Notes: generated from the sequence alone by a model not told the origin. A stretch of 24,882 nt of DNA from JBJEFI01 sp051873875 (GCA_051873875.1 JBJEFI010000164.1:1-24882); one strand, 5' to 3'. Numbered from the stretch's first letter, positions 6,307-14,697 are shown. Made by a program: numbers and translations.

Positions 6307-7059
6307 ATGTTAACAGAGCAAAGGCAACAATTTATTATCCAGTTATTAAAAGAAAGAGGTTTTATTAAATTACAGGATGTTATTGATTTAACAAATGCAT
6401 CTGAGTCGACTGTACGCCGTGACTTTGTACAATTAGAAAATGAGAAAAAATTAAAACGCGTTCACGGTGGCGCTACTCTTGTTCAAGGGATGACAGAAGA
6501 GAAAGATTACACAGAGAAACAGCAAACAAATGTGGGAAGTAAACTACAAATTGCTAAATATGCAGCCTCACTGATTGAAGATGGGGATTGTATTTATTTA
6601 GATGCAGGAACGACTACCTATGAAATGATTCAATTTATGGAAGAAAAAGATATAACGATTGTCACCAATGGCTTAATGCATGTAGAAAAATTATTAAATA
6701 AAAATTTTCCTGTATATGTAACTGGGGGAAATGTAAAACATAAAACTAGAGCATTAATTGGTCGGGCTGCTATTGAATCCCTAAAAACATATCGATTTAA
6801 TAAATGCTTTTTAGGAACAAACGGTGCGCATCCTTTATATGGATATACAACGCCAGATCCAGAAGAAGCCTTAATAAAACAAACAGCTGCATCTTTATCA
6901 TTACAAACGTTTGTATTAGTAGATGAAACAAAAATGGAAGAAGTGACGTTTTCCAAGTTTTTAGAAATTGACGAAGGCATTATGGTTACGAATGAACTTG
7001 ATGACAGTAAATTGAAGATGTTTAAAGAGAAAACAAAAGTGAAGGTTGTGACAACATGA
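6307..7059 (+). CDS. fruR: DeoR-family transcriptional repressor of the fructose operon
   Basis: A 250-residue repressor that by family knowledge senses fructose 1-phosphate and controls fruRKA. The N-terminal winged helix-turn-helix (about 1-57) contains RQQFIIQLLKERGFI and ASESTVRRDFVQLE, the DeoR signature, followed by the RVHGGA motif. The C-terminal sugar-phosphate sensor domain shows DGDCIYLDAGTTTYE near residues 94-108 and a VTNGL segment. The ATG at 6307 is 6 nt after AGGAGGA. The stop overlaps fruK by 4 nt (ATGA). The assignment as fructose regulator rests on the adjoining fruK and fruA. Confidence 0.93.
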   Translation: MLTEQRQQFIIQLLKERGFIKLQDVIDLTNASESTVRRDFVQLENEKKLKRVHGGATLVQGMTEEKDYTEKQQTNVGSKLQIAKYAASLIEDGDCIYLDAGTTTYEMIQFMEEKDITIVTNGLMHVEKLLNKNFPVYVTGGNVKHKTRALIGRAAIESLKTYRFNKCFLGTNGAHPLYGYTTPDPEEALIKQTAASLSLQTFVLVDETKMEEVTFSKFLEIDEGIMVTNELDDSKLKMFKEKTKVKVVTT

Positions 7060-7967
7060 TTTATACAGTAACACTAAATCCATCTATCGATTATATTGTT
7101 CATGTCTCTGATTTTAAAGAAGAAGGAATAAATCGGATTGAATCGGATGTTAAGTATCCTGGTGGAAAGGGGATAAACGTTTCGCGTGTGTTACATCGCT
7201 TAGGTGCTAACACGAAGGCGTTAGGTTTTATCGGTGGTTTCACAGGAGGATTTATATACGATACGTTAACAGCTGAAGGAATAAAGACAGACTTTATTTG
7301 TGTAGAAGGCGATACGCGTATCAATGTAAAGCTGAAATCTACTCATGAAGCAGAAATAAACGGACAAGGTCCTACTATTACACAAGAGAACTTAGAAGAA
7401 CTTATGCAAAAGTTAGACGATGCTACACCTGGTAGTATTGTTGTGTTAGCTGGGAGCATTCCAAATTCAGTCCCAAGTGATTTATACGAAACATTAACAG
7501 CACGTTTGACTGCAAAAGGGCTGAAGGTTGTTGTTGATGCAAGTGGGAAAGCATTACTTGGTGTTGTAAAACATAAACCATTTTTCGTAAAACCTAATCA
7601 TCATGAATTAGCAGAGCTATTTGATGTAGAACTAACTAGTTTAGATGATATTATCACTTACGGACGAAAATTAGTTGATATGGGCGCACAGCATGTTGTC
7701 GTTTCAATGGCTGGAAATGGTGCTCTATTATTGACGAAAGAGCATACATATGTATCCAACGTGCCAAAAGGAAAGGTTGTTAACTCTGTTGGAGCAGGAG
7801 ATTCTTTAGTGGCAGGATTTCTTGGAACATATGAAAAAACACAAGACGTCTTAAAGTCGTTCCAATATGCTGTGGCGACAGGAAGTGCAACTGCTTTTTC
7901 TAGTGATTTGGCAGAAGTTGCATATATTAATGAATTAGTGAAAGAAGTCAAAGTACAGCAAAGATAG
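7056..7967 (+). CDS. fruK: 1-phosphofructokinase
   Basis: FruK phosphorylates fructose 1-phosphate, the product of the fructose PTS, to fructose 1,6-bisphosphate for glycolysis. The 303-residue protein is a PfkB/ribokinase-fold kinase: GGKGINVSRVL at about 36-46 is the first PfkB signature and SVGAGDSLVAGF at 244-255 the second, with catalytic base D249 and the anion hole GAGD. The IVHVSDFKEEGINR substrate strand near residues 14-27 is typical of the FruK/LacC subgroup. The start overlaps fruR and the gene is followed by fruA after 12 nt, a standard fruRKA operon. Confidence 0.96.
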   Translation: MIYTVTLNPSIDYIVHVSDFKEEGINRIESDVKYPGGKGINVSRVLHRLGANTKALGFIGGFTGGFIYDTLTAEGIKTDFICVEGDTRINVKLKSTHEAEINGQGPTITQENLEELMQKLDDATPGSIVVLAGSIPNSVPSDLYETLTARLTAKGLKVVVDASGKALLGVVKHKPFFVKPNHHELAELFDVELTSLDDIITYGRKLVDMGAQHVVVSMAGNGALLLTKEHTYVSNVPKGKVVNSVGAGDSLVAGFLGTYEKTQDVLKSFQYAVATGSATAFSSDLAEVAYINELVKEVKVQQR

Positions 7968-7979
7968 GAGAGAACAGTT

Positions 7980-9842
7980 ATGAAAGTGACGGATTTACTA
8001 AAACGTGACACGATCATCGTTGATTTACAAGCTACATCAAAAGATGCAGTTATTGATGAATTAGCAAGTAAATTAAATGAAGCTGGTCGTTTAAATGACC
8101 TACAAGGATTTAAAGATGCAATTTTGGCTCGTGAAGGACAAAGTACAACAGGAATTGGAGAAGGAATTGCGATTCCTCATGCGAAAACAGCAGCAGTAAA
8201 AACACCTGCTATCTGTTTTGGTAAATCAACAAATGGTGTTGATTATCAATCGCTTGATGGACAACCAGCACATCTATTCTTCATGATTGCGGCAAGTGAA
8301 GGTGCTAACAATGCCCATCTTGAGACACTATCAAAGCTTTCTTCATTATTAATGGATGAAGAATTCCGTAAGCAGTTATCAATAGCAAGTAGTGCTGAAG
8401 AAATCATCGCTTTATTTGAAGCAAAAGAAGGCGGAGATGTAGAAGAAGAAAAAGTAGATACATCAAATGCAGAAAAATTAGTTTTAGCTGTAACGGCTTG
8501 TCCAACTGGAATTGCTCATACGTATATGGCTGCGGATGCCCTAAAGGCAAAAGCAAAAGAGATGGGTGTGGCAATTAAAGTTGAAACAAATGGTTCAACA
8601 GGTGTTAAAAACGAATTAACAGCAGAAGAAATTGATAAAGCAGTAGCGATTATTGTAGCAGCAGATAAAAAAGTTGAAACAAATCGTTTTAAAGGAAAAC
8701 ACGTTATCCAAGTGCCAGTAGCAGCTGGGATTCGTAAATCAGAAGAATTAATTAATCGTGCCTTAAACCAAGATGCACCAGTTTATGAAGGTGACGGTGG
8801 TACAAGTTCATCTGAAAATAAATCAGAGCGTAAAGGAATTTATAAACACTTAATGAATGGTATTTCAAATATGTTACCATTCGTTGTTGGTGGAGGTATT
8901 TTAATTGCAATTTCATTCTTCTGGGGAATCAATGCAGTAGATCCAGCAGATCCAAGTTACAACGTGATTGCAGCAGCATTTAAACAAGCTGGGGATGCAG
9001 CGTTTGCTTTCTTAGTACCAGTCTTAGCTGGTTTCATTGCAAGTTCAATTGGTGATCGTACCGCATTTATGCCTGGTATGGCAGCTGGATTTTTGGCTAA
9101 CGCAGCTGGTGGCGGCTTTCTTGGTGGTTTAATTGGCGGTTTCTTAGCTGGTTATGTGGTTTTATATTTAGGAAAAGCATTAAAAAATACACCACGTTCA
9201 TTAGATGGAATTAAAGCGGTTCTTATTTTACCTGTATTAGGTTTATTAATTACAGCATTCATTATGATTTTCATTGTAAACACACCAATTTCGGCGTTAA
9301 ATACAATGATTAGTAATTGGTTAAGTGGATTAAGTGGCGTAAACGCAGCTCTTTTAGGCGCAATTCTTGGTGGTATGATGGCTGTTGACATGGGTGGACC
9401 AGTTAACAAAGCAGCGTTCGCCTTTGGTATTGCAGCAATCGAATCAGGAAACTTAGGACCTCACGCGGCAGTTATGGCTGGTGGAATGGTTCCACCATTA
9501 GCGATTGCATTAGCAACAACATTCTTTAGAAATAAATTCACAACTGTAGAACGTGAATCAGGTCTTACAAACTATGTAATGGGTGCATCATTTATTACAG
9601 AAGGTGCCATTCCGTATGCGGCGGCAGACCCAATCCGTGTTATCGTAAGTTGTGTTATCGGGGCGGCAACAGCCGGTGCCTTAGCATTAAGCTTTGGTAT
9701 TGAGTTACCAGCACCACATGGTGGAATTTTCGTTATTCCATTAGTTAATCACCCATTGAAATACATTCTTGCTATCATTATTGGTTCTATTGTTTCAGCA
9801 GTAATTTTAGGATTCTGGAAAAAACCAGTAGATGAAAAGTAA
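7980..9842 (+). CDS. fruA: PTS fructose transporter subunit IIABC
   Basis: This 620-residue membrane permease imports fructose and phosphorylates it to fructose 1-phosphate. Three domains are fused in the order IIA-IIB-IIC. IIA (about 1-148) has the phospho-accepting H67 in GIAIPHAKT. A charged linker (EAKEGGDVEEEKVD) leads to IIB (about 165-265) with the phospho-cysteine C174 in TACPTGIAHTYMAAD. IIC (about 285-615) is a glycine-rich multi-helix membrane domain with the conserved GAIPYAAADP segment. GGAGAG precedes the ATG. The fused order and length match Bacillus FruA. Phosphate comes from HPr, which is not encoded here. Confidence 0.97.
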   Translation: MKVTDLLKRDTIIVDLQATSKDAVIDELASKLNEAGRLNDLQGFKDAILAREGQSTTGIGEGIAIPHAKTAAVKTPAICFGKSTNGVDYQSLDGQPAHLFFMIAASEGANNAHLETLSKLSSLLMDEEFRKQLSIASSAEEIIALFEAKEGGDVEEEKVDTSNAEKLVLAVTACPTGIAHTYMAADALKAKAKEMGVAIKVETNGSTGVKNELTAEEIDKAVAIIVAADKKVETNRFKGKHVIQVPVAAGIRKSEELINRALNQDAPVYEGDGGTSSSENKSERKGIYKHLMNGISNMLPFVVGGGILIAISFFWGINAVDPADPSYNVIAAAFKQAGDAAFAFLVPVLAGFIASSIGDRTAFMPGMAAGFLANAAGGGFLGGLIGGFLAGYVVLYLGKALKNTPRSLDGIKAVLILPVLGLLITAFIMIFIVNTPISALNTMISNWLSGLSGVNAALLGAILGGMMAVDMGGPVNKAAFAFGIAAIESGNLGPHAAVMAGGMVPPLAIALATTFFRNKFTTVERESGLTNYVMGASFITEGAIPYAAADPIRVIVSCVIGAATAGALALSFGIELPAPHGGIFVIPLVNHPLKYILAIIIGSIVSAVILGFWKKPVDEK

Positions 9843-9851
9843 ATTTTAAAG

Positions 9852-9893
9852 AAAAACAGTCTAGAGAGAATCATCTTTCTAGGCTGTTTTTTT
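9852..9893 (+). terminator. Terminator of the fru operon
   Basis: AACAGTCTAGAGAGA pairs with TCTTTCTAGGCTGTT (15 bp, two wobble pairs) around loop ATCA, followed by seven T including the end of the stem. Confidence 0.9.
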
Positions 9894-10016
9894 ATGATAG
9901 AGAATGAGGTTAGTGGCAAGTTATTTATAAATCCATTCCTAATATGAAAAGAGATATATTATTCGTGTATAAAATAGAAGTAACGCCCACATTAAACTCG
10001 TACTAAAGGAAAAAGG

Positions 10017-10044
10017 ACATGCATACACTTTAATAGCATGTTTT
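10017..10044 (+). promoter_or_regulatory. Small hairpin with T-run in the mntP leader
   Basis: ACATGC (10017-10022) pairs with GCATGT (10036-10041) with a 13-nt loop, then TTTT. It is a weak terminator or attenuator candidate about 20 nt before mntP. The rest of the 172-nt gap between the fru terminator and mntP shows no clear promoter and no manganese (yybP-ykoY) riboswitch core. Confidence 0.3.
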
Positions 10045-10065
10045 GAATGAAGCGGAGTGGTTAAG

Positions 10066-10623
10066 GTGGATGTTACGTACTATCTTCAAGAATTGATTGG
10101 AATTACATTGATGGCATTTGCATTAGGATTAGATGCCTTCTCTGTTAGTATTGGAATGGGGATAACTGGATTAAGATTAAAAAATATTTTTTATATAGGT
10201 ATTATTACGGGGGCCTTTCATGTAGCGATGCCTTTAATTGGAATGGGGGTTGGCCGCTTTCTTTCGGAAAATTTCGGAGGTATTACGCATATTATCGGTG
10301 GTTCTATTTTAATCGTTATTGGTGCTCATATGGTCTATCAGTCCTTTGGGGAAGCGGAAGAAAAAAAGTTTAATCCATTTGGCTTTGGAATGATTATTTT
10401 TGCCTTTGGAGTTAGTATTGACAGTTTAACAGTAGGACTTAGTCTTGGTATTTTTGGGGCGAGAACAATTGCCACCGTTATTATTTTTGGAACAGTAAGT
10501 ACGTTATTAACATGGATAGGTTTTTTAGTAGGAAAGCGTGCGGGACGATTACTTGGCATGTACGGAGAAATATTAGGTGGTTGTATTTTATTTCTCTTCG
10601 GAATTAAACTTTTATGGGGATAA
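10066..10623 (+). CDS. mntP: Manganese efflux pump MntP (YwlD)
   Basis: A small inner-membrane exporter of Mn(II). It has six predicted hydrophobic helices arranged as two similar halves, each with an acidic motif: ALGLDAFSVSIGMG near the N-terminus and FGVSIDSLTVGLSLG in the middle, the hallmark of the MntP/DUF204 family. I choose GTG 10066 (185 residues), 8 nt after GCGGAG (10052-10057), over GTG 10057, which would overlap that ribosome site. Family members are about 180-190 residues. The gene is the positional counterpart of B. subtilis ywlD and begins the mntP-ywlE-rpiB-ywlG run. Confidence 0.93.
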   Translation: MDVTYYLQELIGITLMAFALGLDAFSVSIGMGITGLRLKNIFYIGIITGAFHVAMPLIGMGVGRFLSENFGGITHIIGGSILIVIGAHMVYQSFGEAEEKKFNPFGFGMIIFAFGVSIDSLTVGLSLGIFGARTIATVIIFGTVSTLLTWIGFLVGKRAGRLLGMYGEILGGCILFLFGIKLLWG

Positions 10624-10682
10624 TAGTTTAAAAATAAGCCAAATCCATGTATAGTAATTATAATGAAAGTAGAGGTGAAAAG

Positions 10683-11114
10683 ATGAATAACGTTTTATTT
10701 GTTTGTACTGGAAATACGTGTCGTAGTCCAATGGCGCAAGCATTATTGCAACATCTTGGGAAAGATAAGTTTCATGTAAAGTCTGCTGGCATTTATGCTG
10801 CTTCGGGAAGTGATGCTTCTGAACATGCAAAGCAAGCTCTTGAAGACATGGGTGTGACAATTAAACATGAAGCAACTCAATTAACGAGTGAACAGGTAGA
10901 ATGGGCTGATTTAATTTTGACGATGACAAATAGTCACAAACGAACGATTGATGCGAATTTTCCGCGAGCGATTGAAAAAACATTCACTTTTTACGAATAC
11001 ATAGAAAATGATAAAGGGAAAGATATTTTAGATCCTTTTGGAGGATCTCTTCAAGTATATAAGGAAACATTATTAGAACTAGAAGAACTAATGAATAAAT
11101 TAATGGAGAGGTAG
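10683..11114 (+). CDS. ywlE: Low-molecular-weight protein arginine phosphatase YwlE
   Basis: YwlE removes phosphate from phosphoarginine placed by McsB on proteins marked for ClpCP degradation. The P-loop CTGNTCRS holds the nucleophile C8 and R14; T12 corresponds to the threonine that gives arginine- rather than tyrosine-phosphatase specificity in B. subtilis YwlE. The acid D117 sits in DILDPFGG. From ATG 10683, 6 nt after AGAGGTGA, the protein is 143 residues, the normal length; the in-frame ATG at 10647 would add 12 non-conserved residues. A TATAAT at 10659-10664 may belong to a promoter, but no good -35 precedes it. The stop touches the GTG that precedes rpiB. Confidence 0.95.
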   Translation: MNNVLFVCTGNTCRSPMAQALLQHLGKDKFHVKSAGIYAASGSDASEHAKQALEDMGVTIKHEATQLTSEQVEWADLILTMTNSHKRTIDANFPRAIEKTFTFYEYIENDKGKDILDPFGGSLQVYKETLLELEELMNKLMER

Positions 11115-11122
11115 TGGAAGGA

Positions 11123-11563
11123 ATGAAAGTAGTATTAGCATCAGATCATGGTGGCGTAAATATTCGTAAAGAAATTGCAAATTTATTAGAGGAATTAAAT
11201 ATTGAGTATATCGATATGGGTTGTGAATGTGGACAATCTGTTGATTATCCTGACTATGCGCTTCCAGCAGCAAAAATGGTTGCAAGTGGCGAAGTAGACC
11301 GTGGTATTTTAATTTGTGGAACAGGTATTGGCATGTCGATTGCTGCAAATAAAGTACGTGGTATTCGTTGTGCACTTGTTCACGATATGTTTAGTGCAAA
11401 AGCAACACGTGAACATAATGATAGTAATATGTTAGCAATGGGTGAGCGTGTAATAGGTCCTGGATTAGCACGTGAGATTGCAAGAATTTGGTTAACAACA
11501 GAATTTGAAGGTGGTCGCCACGAAAATCGTGTAGCGAAAATCAAACAATACGAACAAAATTAA
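11123..11563 (+). CDS. rpiB: Ribose 5-phosphate isomerase B
   Basis: RpiB interconverts ribose 5-phosphate and ribulose 5-phosphate in the pentose phosphate pathway. From ATG 11123 the 146-residue protein begins MKVVLASDHGG (D8/H9 bind substrate), carries the catalytic C65 in GILICGTGIGMSIAANK, and has REHNDSNMLAMG at 96-107, all diagnostic of RpiB. An upstream in-frame GTG at 11114 overlaps the ywlE stop and has GGAGAGG close by, so translation could start three codons earlier; homologues favour the ATG. It lies within the ywlE-rpiB-ywlG operon, as in B. subtilis (ywlF). Confidence 0.95.
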   Translation: MKVVLASDHGGVNIRKEIANLLEELNIEYIDMGCECGQSVDYPDYALPAAKMVASGEVDRGILICGTGIGMSIAANKVRGIRCALVHDMFSAKATREHNDSNMLAMGERVIGPGLAREIARIWLTTEFEGGRHENRVAKIKQYEQN

Positions 11564-11579
11564 GGCGAGGTGAAAGGGA

Positions 11580-12164
11580 ATGGCAACAATCGGTACAGAG
11601 CTTGAAACCATTTTAAATGAATTCCAATCTGTAGCAAACTTAAATAGTAACCATATTTTTGTAGTGGGCTGTAGTACAAGTGAAGTAATGGGAGAAAAAA
11701 TTGGTACGTCTGGAACGATAGATGTTGCAGCAGTCGTTTATGAACGGTTATCCCAATTTCAACAAAACACAGGTGTTCAGCTGGCATTTCAATGTTGTGA
11801 ACATTTAAATCGTGCCCTTGTTGTGGAAAGAGAAACAGCTTACCGCTACAATTTAGAACTTGTAACAGTAACACCTGTCTCGTCAGCTGGTGGTGCTTTG
11901 CCAACCCATGCGTACCATCAAATGAAAGATCCAGTGATGGTTGAGTTTATTAAAGCCGATGCTGGGATTGATATTGGTGATACATTCATCGGTATGCACT
12001 TAAAGCATGTTGCCGTTCCTGTTCGCTGTTCATTGAAACAAATAGGAGAAGCGCATGTAACAATGGCGTATACTCGACCAAAATTAATTGGTGGACAGCG
12101 TGCGGTTTACCATACTGGCGTTTCAAAATCGTTGTTAATGGAAGAAACAGAATCAATTGGTTAA
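11580..12164 (+). CDS. ywlG: UPF0340 (DUF436) family protein YwlG
   Basis: A conserved 194-residue cytoplasmic protein of unknown biochemical role, found downstream of rpiB and next to glyA in many Firmicutes. Recognisable family segments are VVGCSTSEVMGEKIGT near residues 28-43, the FQCCEHLNRALVVERE segment around residue 69-84, and DIGDTFIGMHLKHVAVPVR near 127-145. The two cysteines and the histidine at C-C-E-H could bind a metal, but that is inference. ATG 11580 follows GAGGTGA (6 nt gap). A hairpin terminator ends the operon right after it. Confidence 0.9.
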   Translation: MATIGTELETILNEFQSVANLNSNHIFVVGCSTSEVMGEKIGTSGTIDVAAVVYERLSQFQQNTGVQLAFQCCEHLNRALVVERETAYRYNLELVTVTPVSSAGGALPTHAYHQMKDPVMVEFIKADAGIDIGDTFIGMHLKHVAVPVRCSLKQIGEAHVTMAYTRPKLIGGQRAVYHTGVSKSLLMEETESIG

Positions 12165-12171
12165 AAAGATT

Positions 12172-12206
12172 CCATTAAGAAGGCGTTTGCTTTCTTAATG
12201 GTTTTC
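12172..12206 (+). terminator. Terminator after ywlG
   Basis: Perfect 10-bp stem CCATTAAGAA / TTCTTAATGG around a 10-nt loop, followed by TTTT. Confidence 0.85.
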
Positions 12207-12213
12207 TTTATTT

Positions 12214-12219
12214 GTTCGG
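12214..12219 (-). promoter_or_regulatory. Possible PurBox half-site upstream of glyA
   Basis: GTTCGG on this strand reads AAAACCGAACAAAT in reverse, which fits the AWWWCCGAACWWT PurBox of Bacillus PurR. glyA is a known PurR target in B. subtilis. A second, inverted box at the usual spacing is not obvious, so the call is weak. Confidence 0.35.
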
Positions 12220-12299
12220 TTTTTATTTTTTTTAGAAGAATATAAGAGACGGTATAAGAAAAAAGTTGTTTAAATATAAATAATAATGAGAATAATTTG

Positions 12300-12328
12300 T
12301 TGAATATTCGTTTTTTGGATTATATAAT
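12300..12328 (+). promoter_or_regulatory. Sigma-A promoter of glyA
   Basis: TTGAAT (12300-12305), a 17-nt spacer and TATAAT (12323-12328). Transcription would start near 12335, giving a leader of about 190 nt before glyA. Confidence 0.75.
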
Positions 12329-12398
12329 GAATGCATGTATTTGAGATTAGGGTGAAGTTATTTTTGAAAGTATAAGTTTCTTTCGAAATACTGATATC

Positions 12399-12460
12399 TA
12401 ACCTTTAGCTATTTTCTTTAGAGGTTATAGGATTTTAATATCTGTAAAGAAAGTTTTTTT
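12399..12460 (+). promoter_or_regulatory. glyA leader: two mutually exclusive hairpins with a T-run
   Basis: TAACCTTTA (12399-12407) can pair with TAGAGGTTA (12419-12427). Alternatively TTTTCTTTA (12412-12420) can pair with TAAAGAAAG (12445-12453), directly followed by seven T. The two stems share bases 12419-12420 and cannot easily coexist, an attenuator-like layout. The second stem is AU-rich, so its strength as a terminator is doubtful. I do not recognise a known riboswitch class here. Confidence 0.4.
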
Positions 12461-12527
12461 GTGACTAACTGAATGAACGAACATGAAAGGAATTATTTGC
12501 ACTTTTTAATATGAAAGGGGAATGGAA

Positions 12528-13769
12528 ATGAACTCATTAAAAACAAATGATAAAGAAGTATTTGATGCCATCCAATTAGAATTAGGGCGTCAGCGTTCCA
12601 AAATTGAATTAATTGCCTCTGAAAACTTTGTAAGTGAAGCGGTTATGGAAGCACAGGGTTCTGTATTAACGAACAAATATGCAGAAGGATATCCAGGGCG
12701 TCGCTATTATGGTGGTTGTGAGTATGTAGACATTGCTGAAAATATTGCAAGGGATCGTGCAAAACAAATTTTTGGTGCAGAACATGTTAACGTTCAACCT
12801 CATTCAGGTGCACAAGCAAATATGGCAGTTTATTTTACAATTTTAGAGCAAGGCGATACAGTTTTAGGAATGAACTTATCTCATGGTGGCCATTTAACAC
12901 ATGGTAGCCCAGTTAACTTTAGTGGTGTTCAATATAATTTCGTTGAATATGGTGTAGATGAAGAAACATTTACAATTAACTATGAAGATGTTCGTGAGAA
13001 AGCGTTGAAACATAAACCTAAATTAATCGTTGCTGGTGCAAGTGCATATCCTCGTGTGATTGATTTTGCTAAGTTCCGTGAAATTGCGGATGAAGTAGGA
13101 GCTTATTTTATGGTTGATATGGCACATATTGCTGGATTAGTTGCAGCTGGATTACATCCAAACCCAGTTCCGTACGCGGATTTCGTTACAACGACAACAC
13201 ATAAAACATTACGTGGTCCTCGTGGTGGCATGATTCTTTGTAAGGAAAAATATGCAAAAGCTATTGATAAATCTATTTTTCCAGGTATTCAAGGTGGTCC
13301 ATTAATGCATGTTATTGCAGCAAAGGCTGTAGCTTTTGGTGAAGCATTACAACCATCATTTAAAGAGTATGCAGGGCATATCATCGATAATGCAAAAGCA
13401 TTAGCAGAAGGATTAATGAGTGAAGGAATTGAGATTATATCTGGAGGAACAGATAACCATCTATTATTAATCAATGTGAAATCGATGGGATTAACTGGTA
13501 AAGTTGCCGAACACGTATTAGACGAAGTTGGAATTACAGTAAATAAAAATACAATTCCATTTGATACAGAAAGTCCATTTGTAACGAGCGGTATTCGTGT
13601 TGGTACGGCGGCCGTTACAACACGTGGATTTGGTTTAGAAGAAATGAAAGAAATCGCTTCTATTATTGCTTTTACATTAAAAAACCACGAAAGTGAAGTG
13701 GCTTTGAAAGAAGCATCTAAACGTGTATTAGCTTTAACAGAGAAATTCCCCCTATATATTGAAAAATAA
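12528..13769 (+). CDS. glyA: Serine hydroxymethyltransferase
   Basis: GlyA converts serine and tetrahydrofolate to glycine and methylene-tetrahydrofolate, the main one-carbon source. The 413-residue PLP enzyme has the Schiff-base lysine K226 in TTTTHKTLRGPRGG, the HSGAQAN loop at 92-98 and the VDMAHIAGL segment at 196-204 with the PLP-binding aspartate and histidine. I start at ATG 12528, 7 nt after AAAGGGG; the ATG two codons earlier (12522) is only 1 nt from that site. The gene has its own promoter and terminator, with a long leader that may be regulated. Confidence 0.97.
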   Translation: MNSLKTNDKEVFDAIQLELGRQRSKIELIASENFVSEAVMEAQGSVLTNKYAEGYPGRRYYGGCEYVDIAENIARDRAKQIFGAEHVNVQPHSGAQANMAVYFTILEQGDTVLGMNLSHGGHLTHGSPVNFSGVQYNFVEYGVDEETFTINYEDVREKALKHKPKLIVAGASAYPRVIDFAKFREIADEVGAYFMVDMAHIAGLVAAGLHPNPVPYADFVTTTTHKTLRGPRGGMILCKEKYAKAIDKSIFPGIQGGPLMHVIAAKAVAFGEALQPSFKEYAGHIIDNAKALAEGLMSEGIEIISGGTDNHLLLINVKSMGLTGKVAEHVLDEVGITVNKNTIPFDTESPFVTSGIRVGTAAVTTRGFGLEEMKEIASIIAFTLKNHESEVALKEASKRVLALTEKFPLYIEK

Positions 13770-13783
13770 TACAAATAATTTAG

Positions 13784-13823
13784 GCTATTTTCTAATAAAT
13801 ATAGAAAATAGCTTTTCTTTTTT
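13784..13823 (+). terminator. Terminator after glyA
   Basis: Perfect 11-bp stem GCTATTTTCTA / TAGAAAATAGC with a 7-nt loop, followed by TTTTCTTTTTT. Confidence 0.9.
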
Positions 13824-13842
13824 GAAATAGTATAACGTATAC

Positions 13843-13872
13843 TTGAAGAAACTAAGGATTGTGTTGTACAAT
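13843..13872 (+). promoter_or_regulatory. Promoter of upp
   Basis: TTGAAG (13843-13848), an 18-nt spacer and TACAAT (13867-13872), between the glyA terminator and upp. Confidence 0.6.
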
Positions 13873-13923
13873 CGGTAAGGAAAATAAAACTGTGAACGTT
13901 TCACAAAAAGAGGAGTGTTATAA

Positions 13924-14553
13924 ATGGCAAAGGTATACGTTTTTGACCACCCATTAATTCAACATAAGCTAACATACATCCGTGATAAAAACACAGGTAC
14001 AAAAGAGTTTCGTGAGCTTGTGGATGAAGTAGCAAGTTTAATGGCATTTGAAATTACTCGTGACTTACCTTTAAAGGAAGTAGAAGTAGAAACGCCTGTA
14101 GCAAAAGCAACTTCAAAAGTGATTGCAGGTAAAAAACTAGGAATCGTTCCTATTTTACGTGCTGGTTTAGGAATGGTAGAAGGGATGTTAAAATTAATCC
14201 CAGCTGCAAAGGTTGGCCATATCGGTTTATATCGTGACCCAGAAACACTTCAACCAGTTGAATATTATGCAAAGCTACCAACTGACGTAGAAGAGCGTGA
14301 TTTCATCGTTGTAGATCCAATGTTAGCAACAGGTGGTTCGGCAATTGAGGCAATTAACTCTTTGAAAAAACGTGGTGCAAAAAATATTAAATTAATGTGC
14401 TTATGTGCAGCCCCAGAAGGTGTACAAATGGTTCAAGAAACACATGATGATGTAGATATTTATGTAGCTGCAATGGATGAGAAATTAAATGACCATGGTT
14501 ACATCGTTCCTGGATTAGGCGATGCTGGTGACCGTTTATTTGGAACAAAATAA
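13924..14553 (+). CDS. upp: Uracil phosphoribosyltransferase
   Basis: Upp salvages uracil by joining it to PRPP to form UMP. The 209-residue protein has the PRPP-binding loop VVDPMLATGGSA near residues 128-139, the VPILRAGLGM segment at about 76-85, and the C-terminal GLGDAGDRLFGTK uracil-binding end that is invariant in bacterial Upp. ATG 13924 follows AGGAGTG with good spacing. It is monocistronic here: promoter upstream, strong terminator downstream. In B. subtilis upp is followed directly by the atp operon; here a protease gene intervenes. Confidence 0.97.
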   Translation: MAKVYVFDHPLIQHKLTYIRDKNTGTKEFRELVDEVASLMAFEITRDLPLKEVEVETPVAKATSKVIAGKKLGIVPILRAGLGMVEGMLKLIPAAKVGHIGLYRDPETLQPVEYYAKLPTDVEERDFIVVDPMLATGGSAIEAINSLKKRGAKNIKLMCLCAAPEGVQMVQETHDDVDIYVAAMDEKLNDHGYIVPGLGDAGDRLFGTK

Positions 14554-14561
14554 GTAACAAG

Positions 14562-14594
14562 AACCTCCATACGATTCATTATGGAGGTTTTTTA
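14562..14594 (+). terminator. Terminator after upp
   Basis: Perfect 10-bp stem AACCTCCATA / TATGGAGGTT with an 8-nt loop, followed by a T-run. Confidence 0.92.
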
Positions 14595-14697
14595 ATTCAC
14601 TTATAATAATGGAAGGTTGTTGCTACGTATCTGAATGAAATATGCGTATAACTATTTTCCTTTTTACACACGCTAACGTAAAAAAGGAATGATTTAC

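Noticed and set aside
9894..10065. Manganese (yybP-ykoY) riboswitch upstream of mntP
   Set aside because: Such an element is common before Mn exporter genes, but the conserved core segments are not visible; only a weak 6-bp hairpin with TTTT is present.
12341..12420. Short ORF (14 codons) from an ATG in the glyA leader
   Set aside because: No ribosome site, no recognisable run of regulatory codons, and AT-rich composition where short frames arise by chance.
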